Shown: piece by piece, positions 20,850 to 31,810 of the stretch
Numbering within the stretch: position 1 is the stretch's first letter
Layout of the letters: every line of letters begins with the position of its first letter
NCBI GenBank assembly: GCA_002077045.2
Contig: KZ111156.1
Location: 67,670-131,669 of the forward strand
Length of the DNA stretch: 64,000 nucleotides
Direction of reading: 5' to 3'
Source of the DNA: Rachicladosporium sp. CCFEE 5018
Taxonomy: Eukaryota > Ascomycota > Dothideomycetes > Cladosporiales > Cladosporiaceae
Position numbers and translations under genes: made by a program
Notes under the pieces: model-generated
Seen by the model: only the letters and a program-made list of their open reading frames with translations
Databases searched by the model: none
What the model was told of the DNA's origin: nothing

Positions 20850-21341
20850 CTGACCATAGCCATTACTGCGCAGGGCGATGGGTTGGCGGCCAATTTACGC
20901 TGCTACCTGCTTGAGCTGCCGCCTGAACTCAGACTAGAGATATACGACTACTTGCACCTACGCCACCCTCTTGATGGCATAGCCTGGCATGTCTGGGATA
21001 TGCGCAACGAATCATACGACGCGATGGTAGCAACAAACAATTCTATCGTACTGCATAACACATGCTAACAGATTCGATCCGAGTTCGCTACTCTGCATGA
21101 CGACTGGCTGCAGTCCGAGCCGATCGTTTTCGAGCTCGGATATGAGGACCTTACGATCAACTTCCTGGACGCTCATACAATGCTAGTGCACGCCGCAATG
21201 CATGCAGATGCACTGTACAATAGCCGTGCATTGAAATTGACTCTCCCACAGCGCGTCAACGATCGACGTATACTCAGGGCGTTACAGAGATCACAGCGCG
21301 CTTGGACGAGGCCAAGTCAGGAGTTGAAAGCACCATCATGA
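20850..21341 (+). pseudogene. 2EXR/F-box-like pseudogene, copy 3
   Basis: The start ATG of copy 2 is CTG here (20850-20852). LLELPPELRLEIYDYLHL is intact, but the frame meets TAA at 21066-21068, exactly inside the motif that reads C-stop-QIRSEF; copy 2 has CAA (Gln) at that point but lacks one nearby base. The following frame FATLHDDWLQSEPIVFELGY is open. After MLVHAAMHAD a deletion of about 323 bp relative to copy 2 (its 9432-9754) removes the rest of the gene and fuses the frame to downstream sequence, stopping at 21339-21341. Confidence 0.72.
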
Positions 21342-21496
21342 AGGAAACATGCACAGTCTTATGTGTAAGACTCTCGTGACTGGCTTCTAGTAGGGTTGGA
21401 GAAAATTCAGAAGTCTGTACAACATATGTACTCCGCTTTTGTGGTATCTCAACGCCATTCAAATATATGCTCCCCGCTTGCCGATTCCATTTTTCT

Positions 21497-24400
21497 TCAC
21501 TTCTCCTCCGGCGTCCCACCACCCTTGCTCCGACTCATACTATAAGGCGCCAACACCCTCCTCGCCTCGCATATTCTCCAAGCCAAGTTCCTCACACTCC
21601 CATCAGCAGCCACCACCTCAGGCGCGAATTCTACTCCGAACATCCTCTGAATCGCGTACACGACTCGCTTCGCATACTTGCCTTCCCGCTCGAGCGCAGG
21701 ACCGAAGAGATCGCTCGGTGACCTGGGTGCGATGTCGGGACTGCGATCGAAGCAGTTCTGCACGACGGGTAAGATTGCGGACTCGATCGCGGAGTGGATG
21801 TTGGAGGTGCTGAAGTCGAAGCTATCCTCGTCGAAACGGGAGATTTTGATCTCGAAGGGGAGGGAGATGGCCATGACGTTGTGTTTGTTTGCATGATGGT
21901 AGCGGAACTCGAAGACGTTGGAGGTCCACCATAGCTTATCCCCGGAGAACTCCATTGTGCCGGAGAGAAAGTCTTGGGATTCGCCGTCCTGACGTTGCGA
22001 GGCTGCAACGAGAACATCGGTAGTGATAATGCCAGTGTCAGCTGTAGAGATATCGAAGCTGTTGGGATTCGTGGCGATCCAGCGTCCTTGCGAGGAGACC
22101 TTGGTTGCTTCACGGGATGCATTGTCGGCGACCATGTACAGACCGATCCAATCTTTCTTGCTGTGATTGAGAGGTGCGCTCCACTTGACTCTGATCGGCG
22201 CGCCGTACTCAACAGTCAAGCGTTGGAAGCTGTCGGTGCGCTGTTGCGGGACCTGGCCATCTTCACCTTCGCGACCGCTAGCTGGTGCTGCTTCTAGCTG
22301 CAGGCCGGGGGTGCTCATGTCGATCTCAAGCGAGTAGTCCTTCGGATTGAAGCCGGCTAGATCAGGCGCGAGTCTGGTGATACTAATGCGAGCTGGATAT
22401 TGCTTGAACAGTGTCATCGAGTCCCGGACGAAGCTGCTAAACCCAGCTGCTAGTTTTGGCCGTGCAGCATCGATATACTCCTCAACGAAGTCTAGTGTCT
22501 CATCGAGCACCCGATCGACGCTTCCTGTCCACTTCTGCAGTGGTGGAGGTAGTGATCGCTTGAGGCTCTTCGACACGCCTGAAGTCTCTCGTAGGCTCTG
22601 TCGATACAGCTTTTGCATGTGCGGCCGTTCAACGAATTGAATGAAGCACAGTGTCAGGACATGCGACATCAGCGCCAGAAAGAAGATCGCTTTGCTCCAT
22701 GTTAGTATCGCAGCACCCCAGACACCAGCCAGTCCGATGGTCCGCTCAGGATTGTTCAAGAAGCGGTAGATGCCATCGTACGTCAGCCGGCTCACAGTCG
22801 AGTCAGGGTAGAAGAAGTCGCCAAAGAACCAGCCGAATTCGCCCAGCGATTCGTAGATGCTAGTCACGGTCCAGATCTGCAGCGCGATAGCTGCGACGCC
22901 AATGACGTGTCTGAGTATTGTCATGCCATAAGTCCAGTCTGCAGGCAAGTGGTACATCTTCCACGTCGCGCAGACAAAGCTGGTATAGCACATGATCATA
23001 CTGAGATGGTAGATGCCCTTCCACTGCCGCCATGCTTCCTCGGTGCTCTCGCCGTACTTGACAAAGTGGCGAGTCCAGCGCTTCTTGTTCGATTGACGGT
23101 CCAGGATGAAGCCGATACCAATGGAGTACCAGAGCCTCCATGCGATGGCGTTGATGACGAATAACGTCTGCCATGTGAATGTTGCAGGCGTGAGGAACGC
23201 GACGCTGTACATGTAGAATTGCAGCAGTGCCACGGAGACGTCCGTGATGCGGAAGAAATCTACGTTCTGTAGGCCGATGAGGTTGTGTACAGGTGATGGA
23301 GTGCTTGATGGTGATGTTGTGGGCGGACTGTTGGGGCTCAACGAGCTCAAGAGCTTGGACTGGTACTGCGGTGGTGTTGAGATGCCAGATATGTCTGCAC
23401 GCTTCGCTGGAGGAGGCGGTGCGTTGTACGTCTTCTCGATGTGTGGGCTTTCGACCACTGCCAGAAAGATGAGTTGAGCGGCGTGCGCTACGATCGAGAT
23501 GAACAGCACCTTGTAGCTCGCAGCCATGAGTGAGATGCCGTAGTATCCAGCGTAACCCACCGAGTACATCGGATGCGGCGCCAGCTCGAAAACCCCGTCG
23601 AATGTTAGATCCTGGTCGATCAGGTAGAAGAAGTCGCCCCAGTACCAAGCGAAGTCTTTGACCACTCGATGAGCATCCAGCTTGACCCAGAGATTGAACA
23701 GCACAAGCGCGATGCCACACACCCAGCGAGCAATCGTCATGGGTAGCTTCTCGTCGACCGGCCGCCCGCCACAGGCGATCGCGAAGAGGCAGTAGGAGGT
23801 AAAGTCACACATCAGGATCAAGTCGACTACACGACGGAACAAGAGCCAAGTGTTGTATTCCAGGGGCGCAGTCTCGAAGTCGTAGTCCTTCGGGATCTTG
23901 GTCTGCATTTCTTGCTTCAAAAGCTTGTACATGAAAGGGTACGGGTTTCGGCCGGACTCTGGCTTCTCGAAGATGCCGGATCGTCTGGCCCAGAGAGTGA
24001 GGCGCTTATGGTTCGATTGTACATGCAGTAGCCAGCCAATGCCTCCGTTGTAGCAAAGCCGCCAGAATAGGAAGATCACAGCGAATGTCGGTATACATAG
24101 TCGCGTTGGGAGAAAGTACAGCAGGCCGCAAAGGTACAGCAGAACTGTGACGATGGCGACGTCGGAAGCATTCTTCGGCTGCGTGGGATCAAACAACTGC
24201 GACACCATGTCCTCCGTATGTGGCACGGTAAACACTACGGTCGCGAGGTCAGTGAGATTGAGACGGCGAATTGGTATAGAAGATATTCGGCTTGACGATC
24301 GACATGCTTGACAAATCGCTCTGCTACAACACGAGAGGTACCCCGAGGCGACTACGCACCTGTGCCGTCGGGTGTCCTGCCATACGTCCTCTGCTCGCCG

Positions 24401-24561
24401 CCGTCCTTGTCTTCACCTGCTGCCTCCGCATTCAATGCCTTGACCCTTTCGGAGGCGTTGCGCTCTATGTCCAGTCCTTCATGGACCGCTGACCGAGCAG
24501 GCAGCCTTTCTCGAAGTCCTCCCACACTGGCAGGTTGACTGCCTGACGTACTAGACACCAT
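21497..24561 (-). CDS. CHO2: CHO2 phosphatidylethanolamine N-methyltransferase, copy 3
   Basis: Complete, 979 aa. Exons 24360-24561 and 21497-24234; intron 24235-24359 (125 bp). As in copy 2 the splice gives GRTPDGTVFTVPHTEDM. The upstream in-frame ATG found inside the intron side of copy 2 (12819) is ATT here, which shows it is not the functional start. Protein differences from copy 2 are few (e.g. HIQSNHK/HVQSNHK, ARRSG/AKRSG, MYKLL/VYKLL) despite many silent changes, so both look maintained by selection. The stop is 30 bp after a Ser/Arg-rich tail. Confidence 0.95.
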
Positions 24562-24735
24562 GATGCGGTTGAGCGTCAAGGTGTCTTGTCGGCTGTGTAA
24601 AGTGATGGTCGAAAGGGAAGAAGAAAGCCTTGAGCGAGCAGCCAAGCGGCAGATGGAGACAGCAAAAGGGCTTGCATTCAGCAGAACCGAGAGTAGACTG
24701 CATATACTTGTACTCTCCTTCCCCGCCAGCACGTA

Positions 24736-24916
24736 ATGCGCGCAAGTGGAGGATTGCTAGGCGTGAGGTCGCTAGCAAGTGCCGGAGTGACACGACAGAG
24801 TGCTGCCGGCGTCAACTCCGCCAAGCCAGCCCCTCCATTGTGACTTCTAGCGGCGCCTCCCGTACCTTCACATGCATGTGAATGAGCCCCACTGTGCATG
24901 TGTCAATTCATGCAGT
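24736..24916. promoter_or_regulatory. Conserved CHO2/UPF3 divergent promoter (copy 3)
   Basis: Matches 910-1090. Perfect 16-bp palindrome at 24867-24882, second CATGTG at 24897-24902. It lies about 90 bp upstream of the UPF3 ATG and about 310 bp upstream of the CHO2 ATG. Confidence 0.5.
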
Positions 24917-24967
24917 CAAGGCAACACAGCTTACAGCACCACGTCAGGAGGATACGGTCACCACATC

Positions 24968-26551
24968 ATGCCGCCGAAGGTGCTCCAGAAGGCGGCCAAT
25001 GATCAACAATCTGGCGTCCTCTCAATCCCGGCAGCAGCACGCACACAATCCAGCCCCCAAAAGTCCAATGTCCGACTGAAGCTCGAAGTCCGCCGTCTGC
25101 CGCCCAGCTTGACTCTCACCGAGTTCGAAGACATCTTGGGCGAAGACTGGAAGCTCGGCGCAGGCAAGATCGATTGGCGCGAGTACCGTCAAGGCAAGAT
25201 CAAGAGTGCTGGCAAGCTGCCTGAGCAGAGCCGCTGCTATGTACACCTCGTCAATGAGTCGCTAGTGCGAGACTTCGAGCAACGCTTCCTCGATGTTGTC
25301 TTCCACGATAAGGCGGGCACGCATAAGCTGCCCGAGCTGAAGCACCTTCCACCTACGCTTGGCTTTGCGCCGAATCAGCGCGTGCCTTTGCCAGGCAAGC
25401 AGAAGCCGGACACAAGGCAGGGTACTATCGATCAAGACCCAGAGTTCATTGCATTCTTGGAAGCAGAGACGCAGCCCATCGCTAAGCCAGCACCTGTGGA
25501 CGTCACCACTGTAGAGAAGGAGCCGAAAGCCAAGAGCACACCACTGATCGAGGCATTGCGGGAACGCAAGGCAGCAAAGGCCAAGGCTGCGGCCGCTAAG
25601 AGCGACGCCAAAGTACCAGGCAAGACCGACGGGAAGGACAGCGCCGCTGAAACGAAGGAAGTTCCACCGGCCGTCTCCACTCCTAAGAAGGGTGAGAAAG
25701 GCAGACTGGAGCAGCTCACGAAAGACGTGGCCAAAGTCGCGAATAAGCAAGCGAATGGCAAGCAGGCACAGAACGGGGCGCCTGCACCGCCGGCGTCGCC
25801 ACAACGAGGTGTCGCGCCGCCTGCTAAGGGCAAGCGAGCCGCGCCACCTCAGAGTCAGAAGGCAACTGTGACAGCTCCGACACCGCCAGCCAATGCTCCA
25901 CCGGTCCGCACAGCGCCGGCACAGAGACAACGAGGAAATGCAGAAGGGATCAAGAAGATGCTTCAGAAAGACCTTGGTATCAAGCCGAAGCCTGTTGCAT
26001 CTGCAACGTCAGCAGATACAGCGCCTACGCCGCCAACCACAGCTCCAGCAACCACAACACCCAAGCCCGCCGTCACTTCAACCCAACAAACCCCAACCCA
26101 GCAACCCACGCCTCCAGCCCCCCTCCCGAAAGCCTACCTCAAACACGCCAACCCCTCCCAAGGCATGACAGAAATCCTCATCCAACGCGCTCTCGCCGTC
26201 TTCGAAGCAAACCCGGCTACAATGGGAAACGTGACGATAGACCCCAGGAAGGGAACAGCGATTGCGGTGTTCAAAACGCAGGAGGGTTTGCGGAAAGCGC
26301 TGGAGGCGAAGCGGGTGAGTGTTGGGAGAGGCGAGGTGGAGGTGCTGAGGCTGAGGGAGGGGGTGCCGGGTGGTGCGCCGCAGGGTGGTGGAGGAGGCGG
26401 GAGGGGAGGGTTCAGGGGACCCAGAGGCGGTGGAGGGGCGAGAGGTGGGAGGGGAGGGGCGGGTGTAATTGCGCAGGGTGCTGGTGGTCCTGCGGCTGCG
26501 GTTGCGCCGGCTGTGAAGACTTCTGCTGCTGGTGCGGCGACATCGACCTAA
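24968..26551 (+). CDS. UPF3: UPF3 nonsense-mediated decay factor, copy 3
   Basis: Complete 527-aa protein with the same translation as copy 1. Smg4/UPF3 domain at residues about 38-190, Ala/Pro/Lys-rich linker, conserved LPKAYLKHANPSQGMTE region, and RGG tail. Acts with UPF1/UPF2 to degrade transcripts with premature stops. Confidence 0.9.
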   Translation: MPPKVLQKAANDQQSGVLSIPAAARTQSSPQKSNVRLKLEVRRLPPSLTLTEFEDILGEDWKLGAGKIDWREYRQGKIKSAGKLPEQSRCYVHLVNESLVRDFEQRFLDVVFHDKAGTHKLPELKHLPPTLGFAPNQRVPLPGKQKPDTRQGTIDQDPEFIAFLEAETQPIAKPAPVDVTTVEKEPKAKSTPLIEALRERKAAKAKAAAAKSDAKVPGKTDGKDSAAETKEVPPAVSTPKKGEKGRLEQLTKDVAKVANKQANGKQAQNGAPAPPASPQRGVAPPAKGKRAAPPQSQKATVTAPTPPANAPPVRTAPAQRQRGNAEGIKKMLQKDLGIKPKPVASATSADTAPTPPTTAPATTTPKPAVTSTQQTPTQQPTPPAPLPKAYLKHANPSQGMTEILIQRALAVFEANPATMGNVTIDPRKGTAIAVFKTQEGLRKALEAKRVSVGRGEVEVLRLREGVPGGAPQGGGGGGRGGFRGPRGGGGARGGRGGAGVIAQGAGGPAAAVAPAVKTSAAGAATST

Positions 26552-26737
26552 TGCAAGTGCTGCAGCGGGCGATAATTGTCGCTGATGCAGTCGCGGGGCT
26601 TGACCGAGAGCTCTGCGAACATGCTACTATGGCAACGTATGGGTATCTATAGTGTATGCCTCTACAGCCTCTCCCGTGTCTTCCCACTGCACACGCAGTC
26701 AGCTCCTGTCTCGTCCCTCTATTCTGACATGCATGGC

Positions 26738-27550
26738 TCACCTCCCGCTCCCCAATCCAAATCGCTGGTACGGAAATTTCTCCAAGGTCTCTAGGTGCAC
26801 ACCCCACCCATCGCCCACCTCCCCAGCTTTCTCCCTCACAGCCTCGCCCTCCACGAACTCCCCAGTCAAGCCAGCCAACACCTCCTCTTCCCTCCCCTTA
26901 AACTCTTGCCTAAGCCCCGGATGCGGACACCACACGACTTGCATGCCTGCTCGTCGCCCGGACTCAACGCCCGGGACTGAATCTTCGAAAACGAGACATT
27001 GCTCTGGCAGGATCTCCTCCTTACCCTCGCTGCGCCGACGCGTGTTGATAGTCTGCAGAGCGAGGAGATAGATATCCGGGGCCGGCTTGCCGCGACCTTT
27101 CGGTATCCGGACATCGTCTCCAAGAACTTTGTGCTCCGGCCCGAAGACGCTGAAGATATGCTCTAAGTGGTCTGTTTTGATTTTGAAGTTGCCTTTGTGG
27201 CTGCTCGTCGCTAGGGCCATTTCTACGCCTCGTTCTTTCAGTCCTTCGAGTAACTCCACAACGCCTGGTAGTGGCTGCGTGGCAGGAAAATGCTCTTTCT
27301 GCAGCTCTGTTTGCCGGCGCATGAATTCTTCTCGCGTTATCGGGAGCTGTGCCCAAGTGTGGAAGATTGCGCCTGCGGCTGGGCCGGGGCGGCCTTGCAT
27401 TTGAGCTTTTATGTTCCAGGGCAGGGGAGGGCGGGAGTGCTCGGCGAGGATCAGGTTTGTGATGAGGGTGTAGAGGTCTTCGGAGTCGATTAGAAGGCCG
27501 TCCATGTCGAAGAGCGTTGCTAGGATGGGGCGGGGTGGGGGAGGGGCCAT
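26738..27550 (-). CDS. HAD-superfamily phosphatase, copy 3
   Basis: Complete 270 aa, start 27550, same translation as copy 1. HAD motifs DMDGLLIDSED, ATSSHKG, KGRGKPAPDIY and FEDSVPGVESG are present. Small-molecule phosphatase of unknown substrate. Confidence 0.85.
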   Translation of the reverse strand: MAPPPPRPILATLFDMDGLLIDSEDLYTLITNLILAEHSRPPLPWNIKAQMQGRPGPAAGAIFHTWAQLPITREEFMRRQTELQKEHFPATQPLPGVVELLEGLKERGVEMALATSSHKGNFKIKTDHLEHIFSVFGPEHKVLGDDVRIPKGRGKPAPDIYLLALQTINTRRRSEGKEEILPEQCLVFEDSVPGVESGRRAGMQVVWCPHPGLRQEFKGREEEVLAGLTGEFVEGEAVREKAGEVGDGWGVHLETLEKFPYQRFGLGSGR

Positions 27551-28724
27551 GGTGGATTGTGGAAGGGGGAGGCTGAGGTGGTGGAGTGGGGAGACTTCGG
27601 GGTATGGTGAAGTCGAGATGTAAAACTTGAGAAAGGGAGGGTCAAACAAGGAAAGGGAGTGTGACGATGTGATCGCAAAATGACCGATCAAGTCGCATCT
27701 CCAAATGCACGATGAACTTTTTGCGGGTAACAACACTGATGCGGGGTTTGATGTGGGAACAAAGGCCGGCACCTACCTTGAACCAAACCTACATGCACGA
27801 TGCACGAGTCTAGATATCTGCCCTACCTGCGATCCTTGAGTTGACCTTGTACAATGCTCATCATCGCAGGTTCCAAATACCATCGTCCACACGATCGTCT
27901 TACCGGATCGCCTGTCGATGCGGACCTCGGCCTCCAAGCGCCAGCGTCGAGTGTAAAGAGAACGGAGTGCAATTTGTCCCGATCTGCATGGAGCTGCTTC
28001 CAGGAGCCCCTTGGATAATAGGCTGACTTGGACGGCGCATGCCCATGTCCAGTCGAGGCAAACAGATGAACGCGTGAGGTGTCCCTAGAACGCGATTGTT
28101 AGTGTGATGTGCACTTCTCCGCTAGGAGACATTTGCTATCAAAGATGCCCGGTGTCGTGGGCATATGCAGAACCACATGAAGCATTGTAGTTGAGAGCAT
28201 GATCGTTGCAGTACGACAATTCGTGAACGATGTGCCACAGATGCAGAGTACTATATTGGGAGTGTCATATCAGAACCCCTGTCAATGCGGCGCTCCAGCG
28301 TCACGGCGGCGTCAGATCGGCACGTCGATCTCTGTCATTGTGCATGTTGTGTATGGCAAACCGGCTTCGCTCCGTGTTGATTAACTGTACTCTCGCAAGG
28401 CTCAAGGGGATCAAGCTGTTGGATATATTACTTTGGTTGGTACGAGCAATGCATTGGAGGATTTGCGATTATTGAGAGAAGGTACCGAGAGCTCGGTTTA
28501 CTTAGCCGGGGTGTGTCTTTGTTGGGAATTTCGAGGCGAGGAACAAGGAACTCTTGCAACTCGAACCGGAATCTACAACATCACTCGAGTCCATCATACT
28601 ACGAGGTATCGCGAAAATTGGGCGCGGATTGCTCAGCGTTGCGATAGTCGTAGAGAATTGGGCATGTAGCGCGGCTCTCACGCTGGCCCCTAGGATAAAT
28701 CAGCCTGCACCGGTGCAAGCCACG
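27551..28724. other. Intergenic region between HAD and transcription factor, copy 3
   Basis: Matches 3725-4898. Nearly 1.2 kb without a supportable gene; probable long promoter and leader of the transcription factor. Confidence 0.6.
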
Positions 28725-31169
28725 ATGGCATACTCGCAGTCGCAGGGCACACCGAGTGCAGTGCCTCCGGAGACGATTACGCCTCCCAATAGCGAACCTC
28801 ACGGCCAAAAGCGAAAGACACCGCCACATCAGACAGGCACGAAGTCGAGCAAGAAACTCAAGCGCGTCGGACCCAAGAATGATGCGCCGAAGCCCGACAG
28901 CATGGCTGCAGGCGACGGAGACAACGACGGGGACGGCAACAAAGCTAAGCGCGTACGGACTGGGTGCTTGACCTGTCGAGAGCGACATTTGAAGTGCGAC
29001 GAAGCTTGGCCAAGCTGTCAGAATTGCAGGAAGAGCAATCGCCAATGCAAGAGAGGCATCAAGCTCAACTTCATCGACACATGGTGCGATCAGCCGCCGC
29101 ATATCGTAACGCTTTTCGGCACGCACGACTGGAGAGTCGAATTCTTGGATGAGTCACGGGAGATCGCGACTGAGTATGTTGGCGGAACACACGTGTACGA
29201 GCCGCTTCAGCAGCCAGCACCTCGAGCGCATACTCGAGAACGGCCTCGAGAAGACAGCACCATCTTGCACTATGCGCCGAGCGGACCACCGTCCGGTCCT
29301 GTGCCTCAGCATGCTTACCCACCGAATGAAAACTTCGCACATGACCCGAGTCTGATGCAGCAACCCAACCTTCCCCATTCGAACGGCATGCTGTACAGTG
29401 AGCTGCCTCGGTCTGAGCCCATGCAATATCCGATGCATCCACCTAGTACAGTCTCATCGAATCCCTCAGCCCAACAAGCAACTATACCTCACACGAATCC
29501 GGAGCAAGTGCCTGCGCATCACCACGCGCCCAATGGGACAGAGGTTTCGCCGGTGCACGAGAAACGAGAGTTCCTCAACACGTCCGAGGAGACTTTGTTC
29601 ATGCAAGTCTTTGTCGAGGAAGTTGGTCTATGGATGGACAGCATGGACGCCCTGAAGCACTTCTCTCGTCTACTACCATTCCACTCTTTGTCCGAGCCGA
29701 TGTTGCTGAACGCGTTCCTGGCTTGTGGGGCTAGGCACCTTACACTAGTGAACCCGGCATATTCAGAAGAGAAAGCACTGCACTATTACGACGAAGCAAC
29801 GACACATCTATTGAGGAACCTACAAGACCCAAATCGCGACACTGTGATATGTGCCACTACAGCAGTCATACTCAATGTGTACGAAGTAATGAGTGAGCGT
29901 GCGCTACAACGCATGAATCACATAGCAGGTGCTCGTGCACTGATCAAAGAGTGTGGGTGGAATGCTCGAGCGACTGGCATTGGCGCTGCTTGCTTCTGGC
30001 TGAATGTCGGACTCGAGGTGCTGAGTTGCCTTCACTTCAATTGGCAGGTAGCGTGGGACCCGGATGACTGGTTCATCGACATGGACCTCGGTCGTGAAAT
30101 GCACAATGGTCGAGAAGAGGTTTGGACGCATCGGATGCTATACATCGTGGCGAAGGTGTGCAACTTCCGAGCCACAGTCCCTCGCAACGCCGACAAGAAC
30201 TCGAGAGACCACCAAATTCGGACTCAGCAACGGTATGAAGAGTGGATGCGACTAAAAGGCATGGCGGACGCTTGGAATGAGAACATTCCGAGGACAATGC
30301 ATCCCATGGCGTATGTCTTCGGCTACCAGACGAGCAACAAGAGCTGCTTTCCTGAAGTTTGGCTAATCAAGCGCACCTCGATCGTCGCCAGACTATTCTA
30401 CCACACCGCCATGCTACTCCTCGCTCAAGTCAACCCATACATGTCAGTCGAAGCTGGTGGCGAGATGACCGATCTCCAAAACCGCCATGCCCAGATGATC
30501 TGCGGCATCACGGCACATGTCAAGGACCGAGGCGTCGCCAGCGTGGCCATCCGCTCCCTTGCACACGCAGGCGAAGTCATCAAAGACCGGCGAGAGCAGG
30601 AGGAAATCCTGACCATCTTCGAGAAGATCAACAAAGAGACTGGCTGGCGCATCGGTTTCGTGTATAAGGAGCTCAAGGAACGATGGGGCTGGCAGGAGGA
30701 AGTCTCACCAATGCAATGGAATCAGACACATACCGCTGCGCGACAGCAGAAGGAGGCTGAAGAAGCGAGGCAGCAATTACAGGCTGATCTGCAGCAACAG
30801 CAAGCTCAGGCCGCGCAGCAGCAACAGCAACAGGGCATGCAGAACATGCAACTGCAACAGGGCTTCGACTTCTCCGCCCAGTCCACGCCCAGCAGCACGA
30901 TGTCCATGCAGCAGCCTATGCATCAGCCGCAAGCTCATCTTCTCCCGCCGCCCGCGAATCCTCAACATCATCAGCGAAGCAGCACGTCCAGCTCTACGAG
31001 TAGCGGGAGCAGTGTGCCGGGAAGTGGCAAGAAGCCTCCGAGTGGGATTCTGAATCCTATCTATAAGACTGCGGACTTTACGTTACCGCAGCATCCTTAT
31101 CAGAACTTCTATGTTGCGCCGAGTGCGGGGCATGGGCATGCGCAGGGAGGATTGTGGTGGGGAAATTGA
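28725..31169 (+). CDS. Zn2Cys6 transcription factor, complete copy
   Basis: Complete 814-aa regulator from ATG 28725. Order: Lys-rich segment (residues 28-50), zinc cluster Cys81-Cys108, conserved VTLFGTHDWRVEFLDESRE block (about 125-150), Pro/His-rich linker, a fungal-specific helical domain (about 300-650; FVEEVGLWMDSMDALKHFS, YYDEATTHLLRNLQDPN, ERALQRMNHIAGARALI), then a Gln-rich tail and a Ser/Pro-rich C-terminus ending in GHAQGGLWWGN. No intron is evident. It belongs to a conserved Pezizomycotina C6 family, but I cannot name its targets. Confidence 0.9.
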   Translation: MAYSQSQGTPSAVPPETITPPNSEPHGQKRKTPPHQTGTKSSKKLKRVGPKNDAPKPDSMAAGDGDNDGDGNKAKRVRTGCLTCRERHLKCDEAWPSCQNCRKSNRQCKRGIKLNFIDTWCDQPPHIVTLFGTHDWRVEFLDESREIATEYVGGTHVYEPLQQPAPRAHTRERPREDSTILHYAPSGPPSGPVPQHAYPPNENFAHDPSLMQQPNLPHSNGMLYSELPRSEPMQYPMHPPSTVSSNPSAQQATIPHTNPEQVPAHHHAPNGTEVSPVHEKREFLNTSEETLFMQVFVEEVGLWMDSMDALKHFSRLLPFHSLSEPMLLNAFLACGARHLTLVNPAYSEEKALHYYDEATTHLLRNLQDPNRDTVICATTAVILNVYEVMSERALQRMNHIAGARALIKECGWNARATGIGAACFWLNVGLEVLSCLHFNWQVAWDPDDWFIDMDLGREMHNGREEVWTHRMLYIVAKVCNFRATVPRNADKNSRDHQIRTQQRYEEWMRLKGMADAWNENIPRTMHPMAYVFGYQTSNKSCFPEVWLIKRTSIVARLFYHTAMLLLAQVNPYMSVEAGGEMTDLQNRHAQMICGITAHVKDRGVASVAIRSLAHAGEVIKDRREQEEILTIFEKINKETGWRIGFVYKELKERWGWQEEVSPMQWNQTHTAARQQKEAEEARQQLQADLQQQQAQAAQQQQQQGMQNMQLQQGFDFSAQSTPSSTMSMQQPMHQPQAHLLPPPANPQHHQRSSTSSSTSSGSSVPGSGKKPPSGILNPIYKTADFTLPQHPYQNFYVAPSAGHGHAQGGLWWGN

Positions 31170-31810
31170 ATGAGTGGTTTAGTATGGACATGATGTGTGA
31201 CTGGTATTAGAGATGGCGGTGTCCGGGTTGAAACGAAGCAGAGATAGATTTTGCTGTTAGCAATGGCGCATGTCGCGGAAACAAGGAGGGAACAAGCTAT
31301 ACATTTTGCCTACCGATACATTGATCGTATACCAATTACTCGTGATTCAAGTTGCTGCTTCCACACCACATAGCACCACAGCTTCAACATTCATATTCGC
31401 AACCATTGTGAACACTGCAAACGAATTCCATATTCTCATTATCACCAGCAAATGACCCGCAATCTGCCACGCGAGATGGCGTTCGTACCTTATCCACTAG
31501 CTCCCCTTTCCAAGCCCAAACTTGCAGGGGAGATCATAGGGATGAAACACCGTGCAACATGCGCACGCACCATAATATCGCCATCGGGACGTTGTGAGAC
31601 CGAGATGAACGATGTTGGCGTCTGGTGCACGTTGGCACGCTTGCGGCCGTTTGAGCTTGGGGGTCTTGGAGGTCTGTCTGGACTTCTGCAACGAGGAGCT
31701 GTTGGGACTTGATCGTGATGGCTGGGTGAAGAGTTGCATTTCCGTACACTTTCGTTGCTTGAGTATCAATCACTCGCTCATACAGATCACGGCCTCACAC
31801 GCACGAGGCG
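31170..31810. other. Intergenic region after the transcription factor
   Basis: About 640 bp. This is the unique right flank of the repeated block; the first 31 bp downstream of the TF stop have no counterpart elsewhere in the window. No gene recognised. Confidence 0.6.

Larger units (their letters stand above)
18290..31169 (+). repeat. Copy 3, the most complete copy of the block
   Basis: Continuous sequence from GCP4 through the complete transcription factor, then directly into single-copy DNA. 18895 to about 29630 aligns with copy 2 and 23827-30840 with copy 1. Since this contig alone spans the locus from GCP4 to the unique right flank, it is the best reference for the true order of genes. 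Confidence 0.9.
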
